From Streptomyces shenzhenensis (GTDB lineage Bacteria; Actinomycetota; Actinomycetes; Streptomycetales; Streptomycetaceae): 64,000 bases of DNA. Under the pieces are notes generated by a model. It did no database searches and was not told the origin of the DNA. It saw only the letters and a program-made list of their open reading frames with translations. Positions 8,187 through 16,230 of the stretch are shown piece after piece (positions within the stretch are counted from its first letter, which is position 1; the number at the start of each line of letters is the position of its first letter). A program made the position numbers and the translations under genes. The stretch covers positions 1 through 64,000 of the forward strand of contig NZ_PENI01000009.1 of the NCBI RefSeq assembly GCF_003688995.1, written 5' to 3'.

Positions 8187-8974
8187 GCGACGGTGCGGCT
8201 GTCCCCGGCCCGCCGACCGCCCCGGCCGACCCCGTACGGTTCGACGGGAGGGTGGCCCTGGTGACCGGGGCCGCCCGCGGTATCGGCGCCGCGGTCGCGG
8301 CCCGGCTGGCCCGGCTCGGTGCCACCGTCGCCGCCGCCGACATCGTCCCCGAGGACCGCTGGGAGGACGCCCTCCCGGCGGACGGCGGCCACACCCGGCA
8401 CCGGCTGGACGTCCGTTCCGCGGCCTCCTGCCGCCGGGTGGTGCGGGAGGCCGTCGCGGCCCACGGACGGCTGGACCACCTGGTCAACAACGCCGGGATC
8501 GTCAGCCGGGGACCGGCGGCCACGATGAGCGAGGAGGATTTCACCCGGGTCCTCGACGTCAACCTCACCGGCACCTTCCGGATGTCGCAGGCCGCCTACC
8601 CGGCGCTGCGCGCCGCCGGCCTGGCCAGCGTCGTCAACGTCGGCTCCACCAACGGTCACATCGCGGTCCTCGACACCCTCGGCTACTGCGTCAGCAAGGC
8701 CGGGGTGATGCACATGGCCCGCGTACTGGCCCTGGAATGGGCCCCCGACAACATCCGGGTCAACGCCGTCGGACCGACCATCGTGCCGACCGGAATGACC
8801 GAGGACGTCCGCGCGGACGAGGCGTACATGGCGGACAAGATGGCGAGTATCCCGCTCGGCCGGATGGCCACCCCCCTCGACGTCGCCCTGACCGTCACCC
8901 ATCTCCTCAGCCCGGCAGCGGCCATGACGACCGGTCAGACGGTCTTCGTCGACGGCGGAGCCGTCATCCACTGA
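8183..8974 (+). CDS. Short-chain dehydrogenase/reductase
   Basis: 263 residues from the ATG at 8183 (ATGA overlap with the permease). NAD(P) motif TGAARGIGAA, NNAG motif, Ser in NVGSTNG, and catalytic YCVSK (Tyr-x-x-x-Lys). An Asp at the end of beta-2 (AAADIVPED) favours NAD over NADP. It is a classical full-length SDR that oxidises or reduces a hydroxyl/keto group of an unknown pathway intermediate. BaiA-like and FabG-like functions both fit. Confidence 0.9.
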   Translation: MSDGAAVPGPPTAPADPVRFDGRVALVTGAARGIGAAVAARLARLGATVAAADIVPEDRWEDALPADGGHTRHRLDVRSAASCRRVVREAVAAHGRLDHLVNNAGIVSRGPAATMSEEDFTRVLDVNLTGTFRMSQAAYPALRAAGLASVVNVGSTNGHIAVLDTLGYCVSKAGVMHMARVLALEWAPDNIRVNAVGPTIVPTGMTEDVRADEAYMADKMASIPLGRMATPLDVALTVTHLLSPAAAMTTGQTVFVDGGAVIH

Positions 8975-9002
8975 CCACGGCCCCGGAATTGGAGCACCCC
9001 GC

Positions 9003-10364
9003 ATGCCCGCATTCGACCTCGACGCCGCCCTCGCAGCGGTGGACGAGCACTTCGACACCTTCGTCACCGAGCTTCAGCAGCTGTGCCGCATCCGCAGCAG
9101 ACGCCAGGAGCCCGAACAGATGGCCGCCACCGCCGAGTTCCTCAAGAACGCGGTGGAACGCCGGGGCGGCACCGCCGACGTCATCGCCTGGGAACACTCC
9201 CACCCGTACGTCCTCGGCGAGATCGGCGGCGGTTCGCCGCGCCTCCTCCACTTCAACCACTACGACGTGGAGGTCGAGCCCACCGGCGACGACGCCGACT
9301 GGATCAGCCCGCCGTACGCGGCCGAGATCCACGACGGCCGGCTCTACGCCCGGGGGGTCGCCGACGACAAGGGCGCCCTGATGTCCCGGGTGCACGCCGC
9401 GGCCGCCTGGCGGCTCTCCGGCCAGCAGCCCCCGGTCACCAGCCGGTACATCATGGAGGGCAAGCAGCGGCTGCACAGCCCCGGACTCGGGAGCTTCGTC
9501 GCGGCGCACGCCGACCGGCTCACCGCCGACGCCGCCCTGTGGGAGAACTCCTGGTGCGACGGCGCGGGGCGCCCGCTGCTGAAGCTGGGCGAGAAGGGCA
9601 TCCTCTACCTCCGTCTCACCTCCACCACCCTGACCCGCGAACTGACCAGCCAGAACACGGCGTTGCTGCCCTCGGCCACCACCCGGCTGACCGCCGCCCT
9701 GGCGACCCTCGCCCACCCGGACGGCACCCCCGCCGTCAAGGGCTTCGCGGACGACGCCCGGGTTCCCACCGACGCCGAGCGTGCCCTGCTCGAACGGATG
9801 CCGTTCGACGGCGCGTTCCTGAAGCACCGGGCGGGCGTCGCCGCCTTCAAGGGCGGCCTGAGCGACACCGAGGCCGCCGTCGCCATCCGTACCGTCCCGA
9901 CCCTCACCATCACCGGCATACAGGGCGGAGACAACACCGACGACATCACCCTCGGCATCCCGGCCACCGCCTCCGCCAAGGTCGAGATCCGCCTCGTTCC
10001 CGGCCAGGACCCCGAGCGGGTGCTGACGGCGGTCCGCTCACACCTCGCCGACGGCGGCTTCGGGGACATCGCCGTCGAGGTGCTGGCCACCAGCCGCTCC
10101 CACATCACCGACCACACCGATCCGTTCGTCGCCCTGGTCGCCGAGACCGCCCGCGTCGCCTACGACGCCGAGCCGCTGATCGAGCCGTACACCCAGTGGA
10201 TCGGCAACCAGGGTGTGCTGGCCGGAATACCCATCGTGGGCGTGGGTGTCTCGCGCGCCGACGCCGGCATCGACGGCCCGAACGAACACATCCGCCTGGA
10301 GGACTACCGCATGGGCGTCAAGCACATCGTCAGGATCATGGCCGCCATGGCGGTGACCGCATGA
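9003..10364 (+). CDS. M20-family metallohydrolase homologue with altered active site
   Basis: 453 residues, the usual length for M20 dipeptidase/ArgE/carbamoylase proteins, with catalytic and dimerisation domains. His86 in FNHYDVEV and the Asp in GVADDKGA are conserved, and the distal His is in GPNEHIRLEDY. The segment that normally reads EGEEEIGSP is EGKQRLHSPG (residues 152-161). The catalytic base Glu and the adjacent metal-ligand Glu are therefore replaced by Gln155 and Arg156. The next expected ligand position reads LWENSWCD rather than a typical Asp motif. Either the protein uses an unusual metal site or it is not a standard peptidase. The stop overlaps the next start (ATGA). Confidence 0.85.
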   Translation: MPAFDLDAALAAVDEHFDTFVTELQQLCRIRSRRQEPEQMAATAEFLKNAVERRGGTADVIAWEHSHPYVLGEIGGGSPRLLHFNHYDVEVEPTGDDADWISPPYAAEIHDGRLYARGVADDKGALMSRVHAAAAWRLSGQQPPVTSRYIMEGKQRLHSPGLGSFVAAHADRLTADAALWENSWCDGAGRPLLKLGEKGILYLRLTSTTLTRELTSQNTALLPSATTRLTAALATLAHPDGTPAVKGFADDARVPTDAERALLERMPFDGAFLKHRAGVAAFKGGLSDTEAAVAIRTVPTLTITGIQGGDNTDDITLGIPATASAKVEIRLVPGQDPERVLTAVRSHLADGGFGDIAVEVLATSRSHITDHTDPFVALVAETARVAYDAEPLIEPYTQWIGNQGVLAGIPIVGVGVSRADAGIDGPNEHIRLEDYRMGVKHIVRIMAAMAVTA

Positions 10365-11659
10365 GCACCGCCACCCCCACCGCCCCGCACGCCACCCACC
10401 TGCGGGGCACCTCCCGGCGCGGCTACCTCGAACTGCCCTGGGGCCAGGTCCACTACCGCCGCTCCGGCGAGGGCGACGGCCCCGCGCTGGTCGTCGTCCA
10501 CCAGTCGCCGCTGTCCTCGGCCACCTACGAGCCGGCCATGGCCGCGCTCGCCGCGCACGGACTGAACACCGTCGCCCTCGACATCCCCGGCTTCGGGATG
10601 TCGGACGCCACCCCCGAGCAGTGGTCCATCCCCGAGTACGCGACGGCACTGTGGCGGATCGTCGACGAACTCGGCCTGGACCAGGTGCACTTCCTCGGCC
10701 AGCACACGGGCGCGATCATCTGCGCCGAGGCCACCCGCCGGCGGCGCGACCGGGTGCTGAGCCTGATCTTCCAGGGCATTCCGCTCTACGACGACGAGGA
10801 GCGCGCCGAGAAGGCCGCCCACTACGCCCCCGGATACACCCCCGCCCCGGACGGCGCCCATCTGAAGGTCGTGTGGGACCGGATCCGCGGGCTCTACCCG
10901 GGCATCTCCGCCGAGTCGTGCAGCCGCCAGGTCGCCGAATACCTCAGCGTCGGCCCGGACTACGGTGTCGCCTACCGCGCGGTCTTCGCGCACCGGCCGG
11001 ACACCGCCGCGCTCAAGGGCGTGCCGACGCTGCTGCTGCACGGCGGCGACGACGTACTGGACCGGATGAACGACGTGGTCACGGCGGCCTTCCCGGACGC
11101 CCCGCTGGTCCGGATCGAGGGCGGCGGCGACTTCGTCGCCGAGGAGCGGCCGCAGGAGTTCGCGGACGCCGTCGCCGCCCATGTGCTGGCCCACACGAGC
11201 GCCGCCGGACCCGCCGGCGCCCCGGCCGAGCCCGGGTTCACCCCCGTCCACACCGCCGTGGTGGACGTGACGGGCGGCCGGTCCGGCCGGGCCCGTTCCC
11301 GCACCGGCGCCCTGGACATCGGCCTGACACGGCCGGCCCGGCGTCAGGACGGCGACGGCGGCACCGACCCCGAGGAACTGTTCGCCGCCGGCTATGCCGC
11401 CTGCTTCGGCGGGGCGCTGGGCGTGGCCGGGCGGCGCCGGGGGGTCACCACCGGGCCGGTCACCGTCACCGCGTCGGTCACCCTCGGCGCCGTGCCGGAC
11501 GGGACCTACGCGATCGCGGCCCGGCTGAGCGTCGGCGCGCCCGAGTGCCCGCAGCGGACCCTGGAGGACCTGGTGGCGCTGGCTCACACCATCTGCCCCT
11601 ACTCCCGGGCGGTTCGGGGCAACATCGAGGTCACCACCGAGGTGACCGGCGGCTCCTGA
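10361..11659 (+). CDS. Fusion of a non-canonical alpha/beta hydrolase and an Ohr/OsmC peroxiredoxin-like domain
   Basis: 432 residues, coupled to the M20 gene by ATGA. Residues ~20-280 are an alpha/beta-hydrolase fold. The nucleophile elbow reads LGQHTGA, placing His115 where Ser, Cys or Asp is expected. The segment that usually carries the catalytic His reads GGGDFVAEE (Asp257). Residues ~290-432 form a complete Ohr domain: VTGGRSGRARS, LFAAGYAACFGGAL with peroxidatic Cys348, and ICPYSRAVRGNIEV with resolving Cys412. Ohr proteins reduce organic hydroperoxides. The fusion suggests an oxygen-sensitive or peroxide-producing step in the pathway, which is inference. Confidence 0.88.
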   Translation: MSTATPTAPHATHLRGTSRRGYLELPWGQVHYRRSGEGDGPALVVVHQSPLSSATYEPAMAALAAHGLNTVALDIPGFGMSDATPEQWSIPEYATALWRIVDELGLDQVHFLGQHTGAIICAEATRRRRDRVLSLIFQGIPLYDDEERAEKAAHYAPGYTPAPDGAHLKVVWDRIRGLYPGISAESCSRQVAEYLSVGPDYGVAYRAVFAHRPDTAALKGVPTLLLHGGDDVLDRMNDVVTAAFPDAPLVRIEGGGDFVAEERPQEFADAVAAHVLAHTSAAGPAGAPAEPGFTPVHTAVVDVTGGRSGRARSRTGALDIGLTRPARRQDGDGGTDPEELFAAGYAACFGGALGVAGRRRGVTTGPVTVTASVTLGAVPDGTYAIAARLSVGAPECPQRTLEDLVALAHTICPYSRAVRGNIEVTTEVTGGS

Positions 11660-11740
11660 CGCGGTCGGCCGCCGCCCCACCGCAGTGACCCATTCCCGTC
11701 GGCCCGTGTGCGCGGGCCGACCGAACGACCGAGGTTCCCC

Positions 11741-12559
11741 ATGACCATCGATGACGCCGAACAGCAGAGCAGCCGCAGCCGTTCCGGGATCGCCCGTGCG
11801 CTCGCGGTGATCGACGCCATTGCCCGGGCCGCCCACGCGCAGGGGGTCTCGGTGATCGCCCGGGAGACGGGGCTGCCCAAAGCGGTGACCCACCGGATCC
11901 TGCGCGAGCTGGTGGCCGGGAACTTCCTCGCCTTCGACGAGGACACCAAGGTCTACCGGATGGGCCCCGGCGCCCTGAACATCGGGCTGGCCGCGATGCG
12001 TGAACTCGACATCGCCTCCGTCGCCCACCGCCACCTGGTCGCGCTGTCCGGGCGGACCGGCCAGACCTCGACGCTCTCGGTGCGGCAGGGCTGGTCCCGG
12101 GTCTACGTCGACCAGGTCCTGTCACACCAGGAGATCCGGATGTCCGTGGCGCTCGGCACCAGCCACCCGCTGCACGCCGGTTCCTCCTCCAAGGCCATCC
12201 TCGCCGCCCTCCCCGACACCGAGGTGGAGGACTACATCACCCACCACAGCCTGGACGGCGTCACCGACGCCACCATCACCTCCGCGGAGACCCTGCGCGA
12301 CGAGATCTCCGTGATCCGGGCCGCCGGCTACGCGGTCAGCGTGGGGGAGCGGCAGGTGGAGGCGGCCAGCGTGGCCGCCGCCCTGCACGGCCCGATCGGA
12401 CAGGTCGTCGGCTCGGTGTCGGTGTGCGGGACCAGGGCCATGTTCGAGGAGGCCAGCAGCAGCCGGCTCGGCGAGTGGGTCGCCCGGGCCGCCGCCGACA
12501 TCTCCGCCGACCTCGGCGCCGTGCGGGACACCGCCGGGGAACGAAAGGACACACCATGA
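11741..12559 (+). CDS. IclR-family transcriptional regulator
   Basis: 272 residues from the ATG at 11741 (weak GAGG site). The N-terminal winged HTH (GIARALAVIDAIARAA, VIARETGLPKAVTHRILREL) spans about residues 14-75. The IclR effector domain follows (HPLHAGSSSKAILAALP, GYAVSVGERQVEAASVAAAL). It is the only regulator inside the island and sits mid-operon with an ATGA overlap to the CoA-transferase. It probably senses a pathway intermediate. The palindrome at 955 is the natural candidate operator. Confidence 0.92.
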   Translation: MTIDDAEQQSSRSRSGIARALAVIDAIARAAHAQGVSVIARETGLPKAVTHRILRELVAGNFLAFDEDTKVYRMGPGALNIGLAAMRELDIASVAHRHLVALSGRTGQTSTLSVRQGWSRVYVDQVLSHQEIRMSVALGTSHPLHAGSSSKAILAALPDTEVEDYITHHSLDGVTDATITSAETLRDEISVIRAAGYAVSVGERQVEAASVAAALHGPIGQVVGSVSVCGTRAMFEEASSSRLGEWVARAAADISADLGAVRDTAGERKDTP

Positions 12560-13800
12560 CCACACCGGCGCAGGCCGTTCGCGGCGAGGGTACGCCGGCC
12601 GCGGCCACCGGTCCGCTGCGCGGCATCCGCGTCATCGACGCCTCCACCATCCTGGCCGGACCGCTGTGCGCGCAACTGCTCGGCGACTTCGGCGCCGACG
12701 TGATCAAGATCGAGCACCCGGTCGCCGGGGACGGGATGCGCGGCCACGGCGAGTCCAAGGACGGCGTACCGCTGTGGTGGAAGGAGATCTCCCGCAACAA
12801 GCGCACCGTCGGCCTCAGCCTCTCCGACCCGGACGGCGCCGCTCTCCTCCGCCGCCTGGTGGAGCGCGCCGACGTCCTGGTGGAGAACTTCCGCCCCGGG
12901 ACCCTGGAGCGCTGGGGCCTGGGTCCCGAGGTCCTGCACGGGATCAACCCCGGCCTGGTGGTGGTACGCATCACCGGCTTCGGGCAGAGCGGCCCCTACG
13001 CCTCCCGGGCCGGCTTCGGCACCCTCGCCGAGGCCATGAGCGGTTTCGCCCACCTCACCGGTGAGCCCGACGGCCCGCCCACCCTCCCGGCCTTCGGCCT
13101 CGCCGACACCATCTGCGGGATCGCCGCCTCCTCGGCCGCCACCATGGCGCTGTTCGCCCGGGAACGCGACCCGCAACACCGGGGCCAGGTCGTCGACATG
13201 AGCCTCATCGAGCCCATCATGGCCGCCGTCGGCCCCGCGCCGACGGTCTACGACCAGCTGGGCATCGTCGGACAGCGGCACGGCAACCGCTCCACCAACA
13301 ACGCCCCACGCAACACCTACCGCACCAGCGACGGCCACTGGGTGGCCGTCTCGACCAGCGCCCAGCGGATCGCCGAACGGGTGATGCACCTGGTGGGCCA
13401 CCCGGAGGCCGTCGAGGAGGAGTGGTTCGCCACCGGCGTCGGTCGGGCGGCCCACGCCGACCTGCTGGACGGCCTCGTCGGCGGCTGGATCGCGGAACGC
13501 ACCCGGGAGAAGGTCATCGCCGAATTCACCGCGGCGGGGGCCGCGGTGGCACCCGTCTACGACGCGCGGGACCTGGCCGGGGACCCCCACATCCGGGCCA
13601 CCGGCATGCTCACCACCGTCCAGGACGAGGACTTCGGCCCGCTGCTGATGCACAACGTCATGTGGCGGATGTCGCGCACCCCGGGGGAGATCCGCTTCAC
13701 CGGGCGCGCGCGGGGCGCCGACACCGACGAGGTGCTCGCTGAACTCGGCGTTCCACCGGGCGACGTGGCCGCACTGCGGGAACGGAAGGTCGTCTCCTGA
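12556..13800 (+). CDS. Class III CoA-transferase (CaiB/BaiF family)
   Basis: 414 residues from the ATG at 12556, overlapping the IclR stop. Family hallmarks are GIRVIDASTILAGPLCAQLL, GADVIKIEHP, VLVENFRPGTLERWGLG and VVVRITGFGQSGPYA. The catalytic Asp is at position 184 (FGLADTICG). The length matches formyl-CoA, carnitine and bile-acid CoA-transferases. It moves CoA from a donor thioester to a carboxylate, activating or recycling an acid intermediate. With the CitE-like lyase downstream it suggests CoA-ester cleavage late in the pathway. Confidence 0.92.
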   Translation: MTTPAQAVRGEGTPAAATGPLRGIRVIDASTILAGPLCAQLLGDFGADVIKIEHPVAGDGMRGHGESKDGVPLWWKEISRNKRTVGLSLSDPDGAALLRRLVERADVLVENFRPGTLERWGLGPEVLHGINPGLVVVRITGFGQSGPYASRAGFGTLAEAMSGFAHLTGEPDGPPTLPAFGLADTICGIAASSAATMALFARERDPQHRGQVVDMSLIEPIMAAVGPAPTVYDQLGIVGQRHGNRSTNNAPRNTYRTSDGHWVAVSTSAQRIAERVMHLVGHPEAVEEEWFATGVGRAAHADLLDGLVGGWIAERTREKVIAEFTAAGAAVAPVYDARDLAGDPHIRATGMLTTVQDEDFGPLLMHNVMWRMSRTPGEIRFTGRARGADTDEVLAELGVPPGDVAALRERKVVS

Positions 13801-13910
13801 GCGCCGACACCCCCGGGTCCGCGAGCAGGTCCGGGGCCGTGAGCACGGACGCGGCCGGCACCGGGCGGACGGCGTCAGCACAGCTCAACCGAGAGAAGGA
13901 CGGGACGCAC

Positions 13911-14795
13911 GTGAGCAGCACAGCATCGATCACCCCACCCGAGCGCATCAGGCCGCGGGACCCGCTGCTGGCGGCGGTGCGCCAGGGAATACGCGTCCTG
14001 GACCTCGGCCGCCGCCTCTACGTCGGCATGCCCCAGTCGCCCAATCACCCCGCCTACTGGCACACCCTGCCCCGCCGCCACGGCGACCGGGTCCGCGCGG
14101 ACGGCGGCTCGGCGGCCAACGACATGCTGGTCATGGGCACCCACGTGGGCACCCACATCGACGCCCTCGCCCATGTCTCGCACAACGGCAGGCTGTTCGG
14201 CGGCGCCGACGCCCGCGCCGCCGGCGAGGGCGGGTTCTACCGCGACCACGGCGTCCACACCATCGCCCCCATGGTCTGCCGGGGTGTCCTGCTGGACGTA
14301 CCCGCCGCGCTCGGCACCGAGGTCTGCGAACCCGGCTACGAGATCACCGTGGCCGACCTGGAGACCACCGAACGCCTCCAGGGCACCCCGGTGGAACGCG
14401 GCGACGCCGTGCTGATCCGCAGCGGCTGGGGACGCCGGTTCGACGCACCCGACCGGGACACCTTCATCGGCCACGACTCCGGGGTCCCCGGGGTCGGCGA
14501 GGCCGGTGCGCAATGGCTGGCCGGACGCGGGGTGCACGCCGCCGGTGCGGACTCCATCGCCTTCGAGCGGCTGGCCCCGGGAGCCGGGCACAGCAGTCTG
14601 CCCGCCCACCGGGTGCTGCTGGTGGAGAGCGGCGTCTACATCGTCGAGACCCTGGACCTGGAGGAGATCGCGGCCCAGAAGGTGCACGAGTTCACCTTCG
14701 TGCTCTCCCCGCTGCCGCTGTTCGGCGCCACCGGCTCGCCGGTCCGGCCGCTGGCCGTGGTCGCGGGACCGGCGGCGGAGGACGGCCGTGGCTGA
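13911..14795 (+). CDS. Cyclase-family metal-dependent hydrolase (kynurenine-formamidase-like)
   Basis: 294 residues from the GTG at 13911, chosen because AGAAGGA lies about 11 bp upstream. A GTG 72 bp earlier is less likely. The Pfam Cyclase metal motif HxGTHxDxxxH is intact as HVGTHIDALAH beginning at His78. A second acidic/His cluster is at DTFIGHDSGVPG, and LPAHRVLLVESGVYIVE is typical of the family. Relatives hydrolyse cyclic or aryl formamides, isatin, and similar amides or lactones. The next gene overlaps by 8 bp. Confidence 0.88.
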   Translation: MSSTASITPPERIRPRDPLLAAVRQGIRVLDLGRRLYVGMPQSPNHPAYWHTLPRRHGDRVRADGGSAANDMLVMGTHVGTHIDALAHVSHNGRLFGGADARAAGEGGFYRDHGVHTIAPMVCRGVLLDVPAALGTEVCEPGYEITVADLETTERLQGTPVERGDAVLIRSGWGRRFDAPDRDTFIGHDSGVPGVGEAGAQWLAGRGVHAAGADSIAFERLAPGAGHSSLPAHRVLLVESGVYIVETLDLEEIAAQKVHEFTFVLSPLPLFGATGSPVRPLAVVAGPAAEDGRG

Positions 14796-16230
14796 GCCCA
14801 CCCTCGCCCGGCGGCTCGCCGAGTTCGCGGAGGCCGCCACCTATCCCGCCCTGCCGGGCGCGGTCACCGACAGCGTCCGCAGGCGGGTGGTGGACGTGCT
14901 CGGCCTGTGCGTCGCCGCCCACCGACTGCCCACCTCCGCCGCGATCGTCGAGCACGTACGGGAGCAGGGCGGCCGGCCGCAGGCCACCGTCGTCGGTGGC
15001 GGGCCCACCGCGGTGCCCGCACCGCTGGCGGCCCTGGCCAACGGTGTCCTGGCCCACTCCCTCGACTACGACGACACCCATCTGCCGTCCGTGCTGCACC
15101 CCAGCGCCTCCGTGGTACCCGCCGCGCTGGCGGCGGCCGAGACCACCGGGGCGGACGGCCGTCAGGTCGTCCGGGCCATCGCGGTCGGCCTGGAGGTGTG
15201 CGTACGCCTCGGGATGGCCGGCTACGACCGCGCGTCCGGCAACTCCACCTTCTTCGAGCACGGCCAGCACGCCACCTCCATCTGCGGCGCCCTCGGCGGC
15301 TCGGTGGCCGCCGGCCTGCTGTTCGGCCTCCGGGCGGGCGAACTGGTGGACGTGCTCGGCGTCGCGGCGTCCATGGCCGCCGGGATCATCGAGGCCAACC
15401 GCACCGGCGGCACCGTCAAACGGCTGCACTGCGGGCTGGCCGCACAGTCGGCGGTCACCGCCGCCCAACTGGTGCGCCGCGGCTTCACCGGCCCGCCCAC
15501 CGTGCTGGAGGGCCGGTTCGGCTTCTTCGAGGCGTTCCTGCACGGCGTCTACGACGCCGGGGCCGTCACCGAGGGCCTGGGCACCGAGTGGTCCGTGCCC
15601 GGGATCTTCTTCAAGCCCTACCCGGCCAACCACTTCACCCACACCGCCGCCGACGCCGCCATGGCGCTGCGCGCACGCGGCCTGGACCCGGACCGGGTGG
15701 CGCGGCTGGTGCTCGGCGTGCCGGCCCCGGTGATCCGCACCATCGGCCAGCCGATCGAGCGCAAGCGCGCCCCCGAGACCGGCTACCAGGCCCAGTTCTC
15801 CGGCCCCTACATGGTCGCCGCCGGACTCCTCGGCGGGGGCGGCGGGCTCGGCCTCGGGCTCGACGACTTCACCGACGCCCTCGCCCGCGACCCCGCCCGC
15901 CGGAAGCTGATGGCCAAGGTCGAGGTGGTCGCCGACGAGACCGCAACCGCCATCTTCCCGGCCCAGTTCCCCGCGGTGCTCACCGCGTACGACACCGACG
16001 GCCGCGAGTGGCGGCAGGAGGTGCTCGGCAACCGGGGCGGTCCCCAGCGCCCCCTGTCGGACGCCGAACTCGCCCTGAAGTTCAGTGACAACGCCGCCGG
16101 CCGGCTCACCGAGGCCGGCATCGCCCTGGTGATGGACCGCGGTCTGCGCCTGGACGAACTCGACCGTGTCCAAGACCTGCTCGGGCCCCTGGCCGAGCTG
16201 AAGACCGTGGCAGGAGGCCATCGTGACTGA
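14788..16230 (+). CDS. MmgE/PrpD-family protein
   Basis: 480 residues from the GTG at 14788 (GGAGGACGG upstream), overlapping the cyclase gene end. The all-helical PrpD domain is recognisable: SVRRRVVDVLGLCVAAHRLP, ANGVLAHSLDYDDTHLPSVLHPSASVVPA (split here at LDYDDTH and HPSASV), GILFKPYP-like GIFFKPYPANHFTH, and KVEVVAD in the small domain. Members include 2-methylcitrate dehydratase, iminodisuccinate epimerase and cis-aconitate decarboxylase. It could dehydrate or isomerise a polycarboxylate. The stop overlaps the amidohydrolase start. Confidence 0.88.
   Translation: MAEPTLARRLAEFAEAATYPALPGAVTDSVRRRVVDVLGLCVAAHRLPTSAAIVEHVREQGGRPQATVVGGGPTAVPAPLAALANGVLAHSLDYDDTHLPSVLHPSASVVPAALAAAETTGADGRQVVRAIAVGLEVCVRLGMAGYDRASGNSTFFEHGQHATSICGALGGSVAAGLLFGLRAGELVDVLGVAASMAAGIIEANRTGGTVKRLHCGLAAQSAVTAAQLVRRGFTGPPTVLEGRFGFFEAFLHGVYDAGAVTEGLGTEWSVPGIFFKPYPANHFTHTAADAAMALRARGLDPDRVARLVLGVPAPVIRTIGQPIERKRAPETGYQAQFSGPYMVAAGLLGGGGGLGLGLDDFTDALARDPARRKLMAKVEVVADETATAIFPAQFPAVLTAYDTDGREWRQEVLGNRGGPQRPLSDAELALKFSDNAAGRLTEAGIALVMDRGLRLDELDRVQDLLGPLAELKTVAGGHRD

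Noticed and set aside
9083..10360. N-terminal extension of the alpha/beta hydrolase-Ohr frame through the M20 gene
   Set aside because: The upstream part is Arg/Pro-rich out-of-frame M20 sequence; the ATGA overlap at 10361 gives the natural start.
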